From: UBA2377 sp964525935
Lineage (GTDB): Bacteria; Verrucomicrobiota; Verrucomicrobiia; Opitutales; Opitutaceae
Direction of reading: 5' to 3'
Assembly: GCA_964525935.1 (NCBI GenBank)
Contig: CAZGJZ010000001.1
Location: 310,001 to 374,000, forward strand
DNA: 64,000 nucleotides
The notes beneath the pieces are model-generated. The model was not told the DNA's origin and searched no databases. It worked only from the letters and a program-made list of their open reading frames with translations. Shown here in pieces: positions 20,776 through 30,886 of the stretch (its first letter is position 1; each line of letters begins with the position of its first letter). A program made the position numbers and the translations under genes.

Positions 20776-22215
20776 ATGTTGCTGTTAATCATCGGCATTC
20801 TCTTCGGCGCGCTGGCGATGCTGCTGCCGTTGTATCGCGCCCGGAAGGAAACCGAGCGGATCGATGAGGAAAAACAGCAGGTATCCCAGGAGCGGCAGCT
20901 GGTGGTGGATTTCATGCACCACATGGCCGAGGCGCTGGGCGAAGGGCTGACGCGCCAGGAGCTGCATCAGCGTATCGTGCATGCGGCGATCCTCTGCTCC
21001 GGCGCGCTCAGTGCATGCATCTTTGAACGCGACGGTCAGGGCCGCATGCGCAGTGTCGCGGTGGAAGGCATCTTCCCGCCGCACCGGCCGTTGCCGCCGG
21101 CCATGCGCGAAAAACTCGCGACGCGCGCCAAGTTCATCGAGCAGGTGCTCAAGTCGGAGTCGTTTCCGGACAACGAGGGCATCGTCGGCGCGGTGGTGCA
21201 GACGGGCAAAGGCCAGCTCATCGCCGATGCCGTGGCCGACAAGCGCGTGGTGATCCACGAAGACTCGGCGCTCGCCGTGCGCTCGCTCATTGCGGTCCCG
21301 TTGCAGTTCCGCGACCGCTTCTTCGGTGTGCTGGCGGTGGCGAATTCCGCGGACGGCCATCCGTTTTCCGCGACGGATTTTTCGCTGATGCAGTCGCTCG
21401 CCGAGCAGGCGGCGCTGGCGTTGCACAACGCGGAGTTCCTGAGTTTTCAAATCGAGAAACGGCAGCTCGACCTCGACCTTTCCCTGGCGAGCGGCATCCA
21501 GCAGATGCTGCTGCCCAAGGAGCCGCCGCGTCTGGCGGGGCTCGACGCCGACGCCCGCTACACGCCGGCGCAGAAAGTGGGTGGAGACCTCTACGACCTG
21601 TTTGCGCTTTCCGACACCAAGCTCGGCGTCGCCGTGGCGGATGTCTCCGGCAAGGGCATTCCGGCCTCGTTGCTCATGGCGATCTGCCGCACCAATCTCC
21701 GCCAGATCGCGTCGCGCCACGAATCCCCAGCGGCTGTGTTGGCTGAGTTGAACCGCGCGTTGGGCGACGACATGCGGGGCATGTTCATCACGATGCTTTA
21801 TGCGGTCATAGACACGGCGACGAACCAGGTGACGTTTGCACGTGCCGGCCACGAATTGCCGCTGTTTTCACGCCGCAGCGCACTCAGCGGCGTGCCGGAG
21901 ACGGACTACATTGGCTCCGAGGGCATGCCACTGGGGATGGTGCCGGATGAGATCTTCTCCGCCGTGATCGCAGACCGGTCGGAGCCGTTTGGGGCGGGTG
22001 ATGTTTTTGTGCTCTACACCGACGGTATCACCGAAGCGCCGAACGAGGAAGGGAAGGAGTTTTCCGGCACCCGGCTGGCGGACACCGTGCGCACGCTGCA
22101 CAGTCGCAGCGCGACCGAGCTCAATGACGGTATCTTGGAAAATGTGCACCGGTTTGCCGGCAATGCAGCCCAACGGGACGACCTGACCCTGGTCACGGTG
22201 AAGCGCACCGGTTGA
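20776..22215 (+). CDS. GAF-domain SpoIIE/RsbU-type PP2C serine phosphatase
   Basis: A 479-residue signalling phosphatase. It starts with a membrane helix (about 1-20, MLLLIIGILFGALAMLLPL), a short coiled region, a GAF sensor domain at about 55-215 (SLIAVPLQFRDRFFGVLAVAN), then a linker and a PP2C domain from about 250. Metal-binding signatures are GGDLYDLFALSD, VADVSGKGIPASLLMA and the late VLYTDGITEAPNEEGKEF. Such enzymes dephosphorylate STAS antagonists in sigma-factor partner switching. The STAS gene directly upstream is the likely substrate. The signal sensed by the GAF domain is unknown. Confidence 0.93.
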   Translation: MLLLIIGILFGALAMLLPLYRARKETERIDEEKQQVSQERQLVVDFMHHMAEALGEGLTRQELHQRIVHAAILCSGALSACIFERDGQGRMRSVAVEGIFPPHRPLPPAMREKLATRAKFIEQVLKSESFPDNEGIVGAVVQTGKGQLIADAVADKRVVIHEDSALAVRSLIAVPLQFRDRFFGVLAVANSADGHPFSATDFSLMQSLAEQAALALHNAEFLSFQIEKRQLDLDLSLASGIQQMLLPKEPPRLAGLDADARYTPAQKVGGDLYDLFALSDTKLGVAVADVSGKGIPASLLMAICRTNLRQIASRHESPAAVLAELNRALGDDMRGMFITMLYAVIDTATNQVTFARAGHELPLFSRRSALSGVPETDYIGSEGMPLGMVPDEIFSAVIADRSEPFGAGDVFVLYTDGITEAPNEEGKEFSGTRLADTVRTLHSRSATELNDGILENVHRFAGNAAQRDDLTLVTVKRTG

Positions 22216-22285
22216 GTGATCCGCCGGCGAACCGGGTGAAATCCCGTTTGCCAGTATGCGGATGACCTGCTCAGTTGCTGCTTCC

Positions 22286-23518
22286 ATGTCAGACGCTACC
22301 GCCCTTCCTCTGCTCGACCGCACTTCACTGCCCGACGCCGCCGGCCATTTCGGCGGTTATGGCGGCGTCTATGTGCCGGAGACCTTGATGACCGCCCTGC
22401 AGGACCTCGAGAAGGCCTACCTGCAGGTGCGGAACGACCCGGGATTTCAGGGCGAGCTGAAGCAACACCTCAAGGAATTCGCCGGTCGCCCCACCGAGCT
22501 GTATTATGCGAGCCGGCTGACGGAGCACTGCGGCGGGGCGAAAATCTATTTTAAGCGCGAAGACCTGCTGCACACCGGGGCGCACAAGATCAACAATGCC
22601 CTCGCGCAGGCGCTGCTGGCGAAGCGCATGGGCAAGAAGCGCATCATTGCTGAAACCGGCGCCGGCCAACACGGCGTGGCGACGGCGGCGGCATGTGCGA
22701 AGTTCGGGCTGGAATGTGTCGTCTACATGGGTTCGCACGACATGGAGCGGCAGGCGCTGAATGTATTCCGCATGCGCCTGATGGGGGCCGAGGTTCGCGG
22801 GGTCGATGCCGGCCAGAAGACGTTGAAGGAGGCGATCAATGAGGCGATGCGCGATTGGGTGACGAATGTGCGCAGCACGCACTACATTCTCGGCACGGCC
22901 TATGGTTCGCATCCTTATCCGATGATGGTGCGGGATTTTCACCGCGTGATCGGTCAGGAGGCGAAGGAACAGATTTTGGCCCGCGAAGGCCGCCTGCCGG
23001 ACGAACTCGTGGCGTGCGTCGGCGGTGGCAGCAACGCGATCGGGTTGTTCTTCGATTTTCTGGAGGATGCCAACGTGAAGATGACCGGCGTCGAGGCTGG
23101 CGGCCATGGCATCAAGCGCGGCGAGCATGCGGCGCGATTTGCGGGCGGCCGGCTGGGCGTGCTGCAGGGCTGCAAGACCTTCATTTTACAGGACACGGAT
23201 GGACAGATTGAGCTGACGCACTCGGTGTCGGCGGGGCTCGATTACGCCGCGGTGGGGCCGGAGCACGCGTTCTACCGGGATCGCGGCCGGATTGATTTTG
23301 CCTATGCGACCGACGACGAGGTGCTGGCGGCGTTCCAGCTCTGCGCGAAGCTCGAAGGCATTATCCCGGCACTCGAGAGCACGCACGCGCTTGTGCACGG
23401 CATGAAGCGGGCGAAGGCGCTGGCGAAGGATAAGATCGTCCTCATCAACCTTTCCGGACGCGGCGACAAAGATGTCCAGCAGGTGGCGGCGCTACTGGGC
23501 GCAGCAAGTGCCAAGTAA
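22286..23518 (+). CDS. trpB: Tryptophan synthase beta chain
   Basis: A 410-residue PLP enzyme condensing indole with serine to form tryptophan. The PLP-lysine motif is LLHTGAHKINNALAQ, the phosphate-binding loop is CVGGGSNAIGLFF, and GRPTELYYASRLTEHCGG and TGAGQHGVATA are conserved TrpB1 segments. The chosen ATG gives the usual short N-terminus (MSDATALPLLD); an ATG ten codons upstream is possible. trpA and the rest of the pathway are absent here. The last codons and the stop (GCA AGT GCC AAG TAA) fall inside a heptanucleotide repeat array that begins the S23-type element, so the natural C-terminus may have been altered by the insertion. Confidence 0.97.
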   Translation: MSDATALPLLDRTSLPDAAGHFGGYGGVYVPETLMTALQDLEKAYLQVRNDPGFQGELKQHLKEFAGRPTELYYASRLTEHCGGAKIYFKREDLLHTGAHKINNALAQALLAKRMGKKRIIAETGAGQHGVATAAACAKFGLECVVYMGSHDMERQALNVFRMRLMGAEVRGVDAGQKTLKEAINEAMRDWVTNVRSTHYILGTAYGSHPYPMMVRDFHRVIGQEAKEQILAREGRLPDELVACVGGGSNAIGLFFDFLEDANVKMTGVEAGGHGIKRGEHAARFAGGRLGVLQGCKTFILQDTDGQIELTHSVSAGLDYAAVGPEHAFYRDRGRIDFAYATDDEVLAAFQLCAKLEGIIPALESTHALVHGMKRAKALAKDKIVLINLSGRGDKDVQQVAALLGAASAK

Positions 23519-23545
23519 CAAGGGGCAAGTAGCAGGGGATAAGTG
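23504..23545. repeat. Heptanucleotide array, unit NCAAGTR, left border of the S23-type element
   Basis: Six seven-base units in register (GCAAGTG, CCAAGTA, ACAAGGG, GCAAGTA, GCAGGGG, ATAAGTG). The array starts within the last codons of trpB and supplies its stop. The same unit appears reverse-complemented on the other side of the S23-type gene. Confidence 0.75.
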
Positions 23546-23565
23546 CGAGAACCTGAGGAACTGAA

Positions 23566-23934
23566 ATGGAGGAAAGGTCGCGCGATCTGCTGTTGCGAAC
23601 CCATGCGTTTGCCAAACGGGTGCGAGGATTCGTGAACCGAGTGCCTAGGACCTTGGCGAGCATTGAAGACGCCAAACAACTCGTGAGGTCATCAGGCTCG
23701 GTGGCGGCTAATTATCTGGAAGCTCAGGAAGGATTGAGTCGGAAAGATTTCTTTTACCGCATCAAGGTATGCCGGAAGGAAGCGCGCGAATCAGGGCTAT
23801 GGCTGAGTTTGCTTGAAGTTGCGACTGACCCCAGGCTTGAGGTCGAACGGGTTTGGCTAATGGATGAAGCTGACCAACAGAAACGGATTTTCTCTTCGAT
23901 TGCGGGCAAGGATGATGCCAGCGGTTCGGAATAA
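23566..23934 (+). CDS. Four-helix bundle protein (23S rRNA intervening-sequence / S23 family)
   Basis: A 122-residue protein of the four-helix bundle family first named for ORFs in 23S rRNA intervening sequences, also related to the Avd accessory protein of diversity-generating retroelements. Recognisable segments are LLLRTHAFAKRVRGFV, the conserved QLVRSSGSVAANYLEAQEG, and FFYRIKVCRKEARESGLWL. It is not inside an rRNA gene and no reverse transcriptase is nearby. The gene sits alone between trpB and yicC with inverted heptanucleotide arrays on both sides, giving it the appearance of a small inserted cassette. Function is unknown; relatives may bind nucleic acid. Confidence 0.88.
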   Translation: MEERSRDLLLRTHAFAKRVRGFVNRVPRTLASIEDAKQLVRSSGSVAANYLEAQEGLSRKDFFYRIKVCRKEARESGLWLSLLEVATDPRLEVERVWLMDEADQQKRIFSSIAGKDDASGSE

Positions 23935-23954
23935 GTGACCCCAGGCGTATCCTC

Positions 23955-23989
23955 CTCTTGTCACTTGGCCCCTGTTACTTGTTACTTGG
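23955..23989. repeat. Heptanucleotide array, unit YACTTGK, right border of the S23-type element
   Basis: Five seven-base units (CTCTTGT, CACTTGG, CCCCTGT, TACTTGT, TACTTGG). This is the reverse complement of the left array's unit, so the two form imperfect inverted repeats around the S23-type gene. It ends six bases before the yicC start and occupies the place of a ribosome binding site. Confidence 0.78.
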
Positions 23990-23995
23990 TCGCAT

Positions 23996-24868
23996 ATGAA
24001 AAGCATGACCGGCTATGGGCGGGGGACGGCGGCGCTGGGGGCACAGACGCTCACGGTGCAGGTGAATTCCGTGAACCGGAAGACGCTCGATCTCGCGATC
24101 AAATTACCGGCCGCGTGGGATAGCCTGGAAGCGGCGGTCGGCGAGGCGGTGCGCAAGGTGGCGCAGCGCGGCCGGGTGAGCGTGACCATCGAGCTCACTG
24201 GCGCCAAGGCGGGCAGTGAGATTGCCTGGGATGAGGCCGAGATCGGTGCGACGCTGGACCGGCTCACGGATCTCGCGGAGACGCGCGGCGTGACGTTTGA
24301 GCCAACGCCAGAACTGCTGTGGTCGATCGCTAATTCGCAACGACAGGCCGTGGAGCTTCCGGCGGCGGAAGTGGCGGCGCCGACGGTTTTGGGTGCGTTG
24401 GGTGAGGCCTTGCGCGGGTTTTCGGCGATGCGGGCCAAGGAAGGCGAGGCGCTGCTGATCGACTTTATCTCCCGGTTGGAACTCCTGCGCCGGCAGGTCG
24501 AGGTGATCACGGCGCGGGCGCCGGTGGTGCCCGCGGCTTATCGCGAACAGCTTTTGCAGCGGCTGCGCCAGGCCGAGCTGGCGCTGGATGTGAGTGATGA
24601 GCGCGTGCTCAAGGAAGTGGCGTTGTTTGCCGACCGTTGCGACGTGACCGAGGAGCTGACGCGGTTGCGCAGCCATTTTGAGCAGTTTGCCACATTGCTG
24701 CGGACCGACGGCGAGATCGGGCGGAAATCGGAATTCATCCTGCAGGAAATCGGCCGCGAGGTGAACACGATCGGCAGCAAGGCGAACGACCTGACGATTT
24801 CGCGGGCGGTGATCGAACTGAAGAACGAGCTGGAGCGGATCCGCGAACAAATCGCGAATGTCGAGTGA
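23996..24868 (+). CDS. YicC family endoribonuclease-like protein
   Basis: A 290-residue protein of the YicC/YloC family. It opens with the family signature MKSMTGYGRG and continues with VQVNSVNRKTLDLAIKLP. The C-terminal DUF1732 part is also clear: DVTEELTRLRSHFEQF, then GRKSEFILQEIGREVNTIGSKAND in two pieces (GRKSEFILQEIGRE, VNTIGSKAND) and a final coiled helix. E. coli YicC has been reported to act in small-RNA decay. No Shine-Dalgarno motif is visible because the right heptanucleotide array abuts the start. Confidence 0.95.
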   Translation: MKSMTGYGRGTAALGAQTLTVQVNSVNRKTLDLAIKLPAAWDSLEAAVGEAVRKVAQRGRVSVTIELTGAKAGSEIAWDEAEIGATLDRLTDLAETRGVTFEPTPELLWSIANSQRQAVELPAAEVAAPTVLGALGEALRGFSAMRAKEGEALLIDFISRLELLRRQVEVITARAPVVPAAYREQLLQRLRQAELALDVSDERVLKEVALFADRCDVTEELTRLRSHFEQFATLLRTDGEIGRKSEFILQEIGREVNTIGSKANDLTISRAVIELKNELERIREQIANVE

Positions 24869-24875
24869 GCTGCGC

Positions 24876-25436
24876 TCAGCTCGGCGAGCGCAGGGAGTGC
24901 CAGAGATACAGGCCGACGCCGATGCAGATGCCGGAGTCGGCGATGTTGAAGGTCGGATAAACGTAACTGCCGAAATGCAGGTCGACGAAATCGATGACGT
25001 GGCCGTGCACGAGGCGGTCGACGAGGTTGCCGATGATGCCACCGCAGAGGAGGCCAAAGGCGACCTGGGTGAGGCGGTCCCGCAGGCCGAGGGCATGGCG
25101 CCAGATGAAAATCGCGGCCAAGGTCGCCAGCGCGAGCAACGCGAGGAAGAAGCTTTTGCCGGAAAGCATGCTCCACGCGGCGCCCGTGTTGCCGACGTGC
25201 ACGAGGTAGAAAAAATTCGGGATCACCTCGATGCCGGTGCGACCGTAGCTGCCCAGCGGCATCGTCGCGTAAATCCAGGCCTTGCTCAACTGGTCGAGGA
25301 CGAAGACCGCGAGGGCCAGCCCGAGCAGGAGCCGATAGGAGAGGAAGCGTCGGGTTTTCGACTGGGGAATTTCGATTTTCGATTGATCAGGCGAAGCGCT
25401 GCCCACCGGGCGGATGGGAACGGGTTCGTCGGACAT
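24876..25436 (-). CDS. lspA: Lipoprotein signal peptidase (signal peptidase II)
   Basis: A 186-residue inner-membrane aspartic protease that cleaves the signal peptide of prolipoproteins after lipidation. Family motifs: FVLDQLSKAW in helix 1, NTGAAWSMLSG, and the catalytic aspartates in GGIIGNLVDRL and FNIADSGI. It is longer than typical (about 160) owing to a polar N-terminal extension of about 30 residues before the first helix. Residues 17-28 (DQSKIEIPQSKT) of that extension are encoded by a heptanucleotide array. It is the last gene of ileS-(DksA-like)-lspA; ileS-lspA linkage is classical. Confidence 0.96.
   Translation of the reverse strand: MSDEPVPIRPVGSASPDQSKIEIPQSKTRRFLSYRLLLGLALAVFVLDQLSKAWIYATMPLGSYGRTGIEVIPNFFYLVHVGNTGAAWSMLSGKSFFLALLALATLAAIFIWRHALGLRDRLTQVAFGLLCGGIIGNLVDRLVHGHVIDFVDLHFGSYVYPTFNIADSGICIGVGLYLWHSLRSPS
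25353..25387. repeat. Heptanucleotide array, unit GATTTTC, inside lspA
   Basis: Five units (GGTTTTC, GACTGGG, GAATTTC, GATTTTC, GATTGAT) encode lspA residues 17-28 on the opposite strand. The same unit family occurs twice in uvrA and, inverted, just upstream of lspA. Confidence 0.72.
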
Positions 25437-25443
25437 GCAGGTA

Positions 25444-25478
25444 GTCGAAAAGTGAAATTCCTAAATCGAAAAGGGGAT
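25444..25478. repeat. Heptanucleotide array, inverted GATTTTC family, upstream of lspA
   Basis: Five units (GTCGAAA, AGTGAAA, TTCCTAA, ATCGAAA, AGGGGAT), the reverse complement of the array inside lspA. It occupies nearly the whole gap between the DksA-like gene and lspA, and its edge overlaps the stop codon of the DksA-like gene. Confidence 0.62.
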
Positions 25479-26392
25479 CACTCGTCGCCGCCGCCGTCGT
25501 CGGCCATCTTGGGGCTGCCGCCTTCCTCGCCCATTTCGCCGAAAATGCCGGCTTGGGTGCGGGAACGGTGGCTGTGGCGCTCGATTTCCTTCTGGGCCTC
25601 CGCCGTGTAGCGGGTGAACGGCACGGCGAGGAGACGGTCCTTGGCGATCGGCTTCTGGGTGTGTTCGCAGATGCCGTAGGAGCCGTCGTGGATGCGCTTG
25701 ATGGCCGCGTCGATCTCGGAGAGGGCGTCCTGTTCGCTGGAAACGAGGCTGAGGGCGAAATCGCGGTCGAAGGTGTCGGTGCCCGCATCGGCCATGTGCT
25801 GGCCGTAGGCGGAGAGATCGCCGGCGTCGTCCTTGGAGGAACGCTTGAGGGTCTCCTCGGAGTGAAGCTCGATCCCGGCGGTGAGATGATTGCGGAGGTC
25901 AATCAGCAGCTTGTAGTAGCGCTTGAATTTCTCCGGGACATCCTTGCCGGCGGCGGGATCGACGGCGGCGGATTTCTTCGGGTTGAAGCCGAGGATGTCG
26001 GCGAGGGAAGCGGCCTTGATGTGGTTCGGCTTCGCAGGCTTCTCGACCACGAGGTGGACCTTGCCGCCGACGGGCTTGACCGGTTTGGCGGTGGTGGTGG
26101 CGGAGGCTTTGGTGACGACGGTCTTCGCGATGGCGCGCACTTCGTCGAGACTGAAGGCAATGGGCTTGGCCGGGGCCTTGCGCTTGAGAATGCTGTCGCG
26201 CAGGGCGGTCTTTTTGGTCGGTTTTTCCATGGATTCGGTGGTGCGCTTGACCGTCGGCGCCGGTTTGACGGGCGCCGCTTTTTTCGCCGGAGCCGGGGCG
26301 GGCTTGGGCGACGGTTTGGCGGCTTTTTTAGGTGACGTCTTTTTCGCGGGCTTCGAGGGCTTCGCGGGTTTGGTCTTTTTGTTTTTAGCCAT
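25478..26392 (-). CDS. DksA/TraR-family protein without zinc cysteines, Lys/Pro/Ala-rich N-terminus
   Basis: A 304-residue protein. Residues 1-75 are low-complexity, Lys/Pro/Ala-rich (MAKNKKTKPAKPSKPAKK), similar to histone-H1-like tails. The C-terminal part from about 170 is a DksA/TraR-like coiled coil (DLRNHLTAGIELHSEETL, ending ALSEIDAAIKRIHDGSYG), followed by a finger remnant ICEHTQKPIAKDRLLAVPFTRY cut here to ICEHTQKPIAKDRLLAVP. Only the first zinc Cys remains; the other three are Thr or other residues, as in some Bacteroidetes relatives. DksA proteins bind the RNA polymerase secondary channel; whether this one does is unknown. The start was chosen at MAKNKK; the upstream extension overlaps ileS. 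It lies between ileS and lspA in one operon. Confidence 0.82.
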   Translation of the reverse strand: MAKNKKTKPAKPSKPAKKTSPKKAAKPSPKPAPAPAKKAAPVKPAPTVKRTTESMEKPTKKTALRDSILKRKAPAKPIAFSLDEVRAIAKTVVTKASATTTAKPVKPVGGKVHLVVEKPAKPNHIKAASLADILGFNPKKSAAVDPAAGKDVPEKFKRYYKLLIDLRNHLTAGIELHSEETLKRSSKDDAGDLSAYGQHMADAGTDTFDRDFALSLVSSEQDALSEIDAAIKRIHDGSYGICEHTQKPIAKDRLLAVPFTRYTAEAQKEIERHSHRSRTQAGIFGEMGEEGGSPKMADDGGGDE

Positions 26393-26418
26393 GGGGAGTT
26401 TTGGGGGGTGAAAGCAGG

Positions 26419-29274
<2,856 letters not shown>

Positions 29275-29320
29275 ACCGAAACAAAGGCGCGAGAGGCTAG
29301 GTCGGTGCCGAGGTGAGTCA

Positions 29321-29364
29321 AGGCCCGCCTCCGCGCAGCCTACGGCGGGCAGGGCCCGCCTTTG
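29321..29364. repeat. REP-like GC-rich hairpin between hemG and ileS
   Basis: Contains GGCCCGCC at both ends and an internal CCTACGGCGGGCAG, able to fold into alternative stems. The core CCTACGGCGGGCAG recurs upstream of enolase. No T-tract follows. Confidence 0.6.
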
Positions 29365-29384
29365 TCGAGGCTTCGTGGCTTGGA

Positions 29385-30800
29385 TTACGCGGTGGCGCGC
29401 ACGGCGAGTTTTTCGCCGGCGGCGAGGCAGGCGGGAAGCGCGATGCCGTCACGGGCCTGGCCGCCGATGAAAAGGCCCGGATAGGCGCGCTCGCAGGCGT
29501 TCATCGCTTCGAAATACTGTTCGTAGCCGAGGTTGTATTGCGGGATCGCGCGACGCCAGAAGGTGTGGCGAGAGAAAACGGGATCGCCGCTCACGCCGAG
29601 CAAGGTGGTGAGATCGGGCCGGATCTTGGCGAGCAAGGCATCCGGCGACAGGGCGGCGATTTCCGGCTGGCGCGTGCCGCCGACCATGACGGTGAGCGCA
29701 ACGTGACCGGCGGGCGCACGACCGCTAAAGAGCGATGAGGAAAAAATCACGCCGAGCACGGAGCGTTGCTCGCGCGCAGGCACGAGCAGACCAAAGCCAT
29801 CGAGCGGATGGGCGATTTGTTCGCGGCGGTAGCCGAGGAAAAGCGAGGCGACGGGCGGGTGCTCGATGGCTTCCAGGGCCGCGAGCGGGCGTTCGCCGAG
29901 CGTGCCGAAACGGAGCGAGCCGAGGCCGGCGGCGGGCAGCGCGGAGATGATGGCGTCGAATTCCTCGGTGTTTACGGTCTGGCCGTCGTGCCAGATGACG
30001 CTCCAACCCTCCTTCGCCAAGGCTTTGGAGGGCACGGCGCGGATGAGTCCCTCTAGGCGGGCGTTGAGGCTGATGGTGCCGGCCGGCAGGCGGGCCGCGA
30101 AGGCGTCGGGGAGCGTTTGCAGGCCGCGACGGAACGAGATGATGGCGGGAGCGGATTCGCCGCGGGCGCGACGCGTGCGGGCCTTGGCGGCCTGGCCCCG
30201 GAGGAGCGAGCCGTGGATTTGCTCCAAGTTCCAGAGGACGGGGAAGGCGTGGCGCGCGGAAAGTTTGGCGGGATTGCCAGCGTAGACGCCGCTGACGAAG
30301 GGGTTGAGCGCGTAGTCGACAAACTCCTGGCCGAAGTGGCTGCGCACGAATTCGGCGAGGCTGATGTCGGTGGTGCGCACGCGCGGCCGAGTGAGCAATT
30401 CGCGGAGCAGGCGGAATTTCGCGCGGAGCGAAAACAGCGGCGAGCGGAACAGTGCGGGCGGGGAGAGCGGGGCAGGTTGCGGGCGGCCATCGCGCACAAT
30501 GTAGCGGTGGCGGGCGGCGGGATCGGCGGTGAGGCGTTCGGACTCAAGGCCAAGCTCGCGGAGGAGCGAGGTGAGGGCGGGCTCGCTGCCTTCGAGGATG
30601 GAATTGGGTCCGCGCTCGATGAGCCAGCCGTCGGCGGTTTGTTCGGTGCCGATGGCGCCGCCGATGCGCGGGGATTGTTCGAAAACGCGGACGCGATGGC
30701 CGAGAACGTGGAGCCGGTGCGCGGCGGTGAGGCCGGTGATGCCGGCGCCGAGGATCGCGATGGCTTTAGGAGGAGTGCCCACGGAATGCACAGAAGACAC
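29385..30800 (-). CDS. hemG: Protoporphyrinogen oxidase (oxygen-dependent, HemY type)
   Basis: A 471-residue FAD protein oxidising protoporphyrinogen IX (or coproporphyrinogen III in the coproporphyrin pathway) with O2. The dinucleotide motif is AIAILGAGITGLTAAHRL, followed by VFEQSPRIGGAIGTEQ. The PPO/monoamine-oxidase fold is visible in FVSGVYAGNPAKLSARHAFP and in ERAYPGLFIGGQARDGIALP cut to PGLFIGGQARDGIALP. The start is GTG; two further GTG codons follow within 20 bases, and all three lie in a nine-base-period array, so the first residues (SSVHSV) are repeat-derived. Residues 256-265 (VPSKALAKEG region) are encoded by a 28-base repeat also found near tRNA-Arg. Last gene of hemF-hemE-hemG; the hemF context favours the protoporphyrin route. 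Confidence 0.93.
   Translation of the reverse strand: MSSVHSVGTPPKAIAILGAGITGLTAAHRLHVLGHRVRVFEQSPRIGGAIGTEQTADGWLIERGPNSILEGSEPALTSLLRELGLESERLTADPAARHRYIVRDGRPQPAPLSPPALFRSPLFSLRAKFRLLRELLTRPRVRTTDISLAEFVRSHFGQEFVDYALNPFVSGVYAGNPAKLSARHAFPVLWNLEQIHGSLLRGQAAKARTRRARGESAPAIISFRRGLQTLPDAFAARLPAGTISLNARLEGLIRAVPSKALAKEGWSVIWHDGQTVNTEEFDAIISALPAAGLGSLRFGTLGERPLAALEAIEHPPVASLFLGYRREQIAHPLDGFGLLVPAREQRSVLGVIFSSSLFSGRAPAGHVALTVMVGGTRQPEIAALSPDALLAKIRPDLTTLLGVSGDPVFSRHTFWRRAIPQYNLGYEQYFEAMNACERAYPGLFIGGQARDGIALPACLAAGEKLAVRATA
30007..30034. repeat. 28-base interspersed repeat, copy inside hemG
   Basis: A partly palindromic sequence (CCCTCC at one end, GGAGGG near the other, core CCTTCGCCAAGG) that is identical over all 28 bases to a copy beside tRNA-Arg. 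It adds roughly nine residues (VPSKALAKE) to hemG between a conserved strand and GWSVIWHDG. Confidence 0.85.
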
Positions 30801-30816
30801 GGAATAGACGGAAAGG
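30781..30816. repeat. Nine-base-period array at the hemG start
   Basis: Four nonamers (ACGGAATGC, ACAGAAGAC, ACGGAATAG, ACGGAAAGG) spanning the candidate GTG starts of hemG. Confidence 0.65.
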
Positions 30817-30848
30817 GGAAAAGGCTAATGGTGGGACCAAAGACTTGA

Positions 30849-30874
30849 GGCGGGGTGCGGAGACCCCGCCCTAC
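30849..30874. repeat. Single REP-like unit between hemE and hemG
   Basis: A 26-base hairpin beginning GGCGGGGTGCGG and ending CCCGCCCTAC. It differs at three positions from one arm of the doublet between the STAS and phosphatase genes, which defines a dispersed family. Confidence 0.75.
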
Positions 30875-30886
30875 AATCAGAAAGTT

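Noticed and set aside
22216..22285. Possible riboswitch-like hairpin (CGGGTGAAATCCCG) upstream of trpB
   Set aside because: Only one short stem; no conserved riboswitch core, no leader peptide rich in Trp codons.
23566..23934. S23-type gene as the Avd component of a diversity-generating retroelement
   Set aside because: No reverse transcriptase, template repeat or variable repeat is present in the surrounding sequence.
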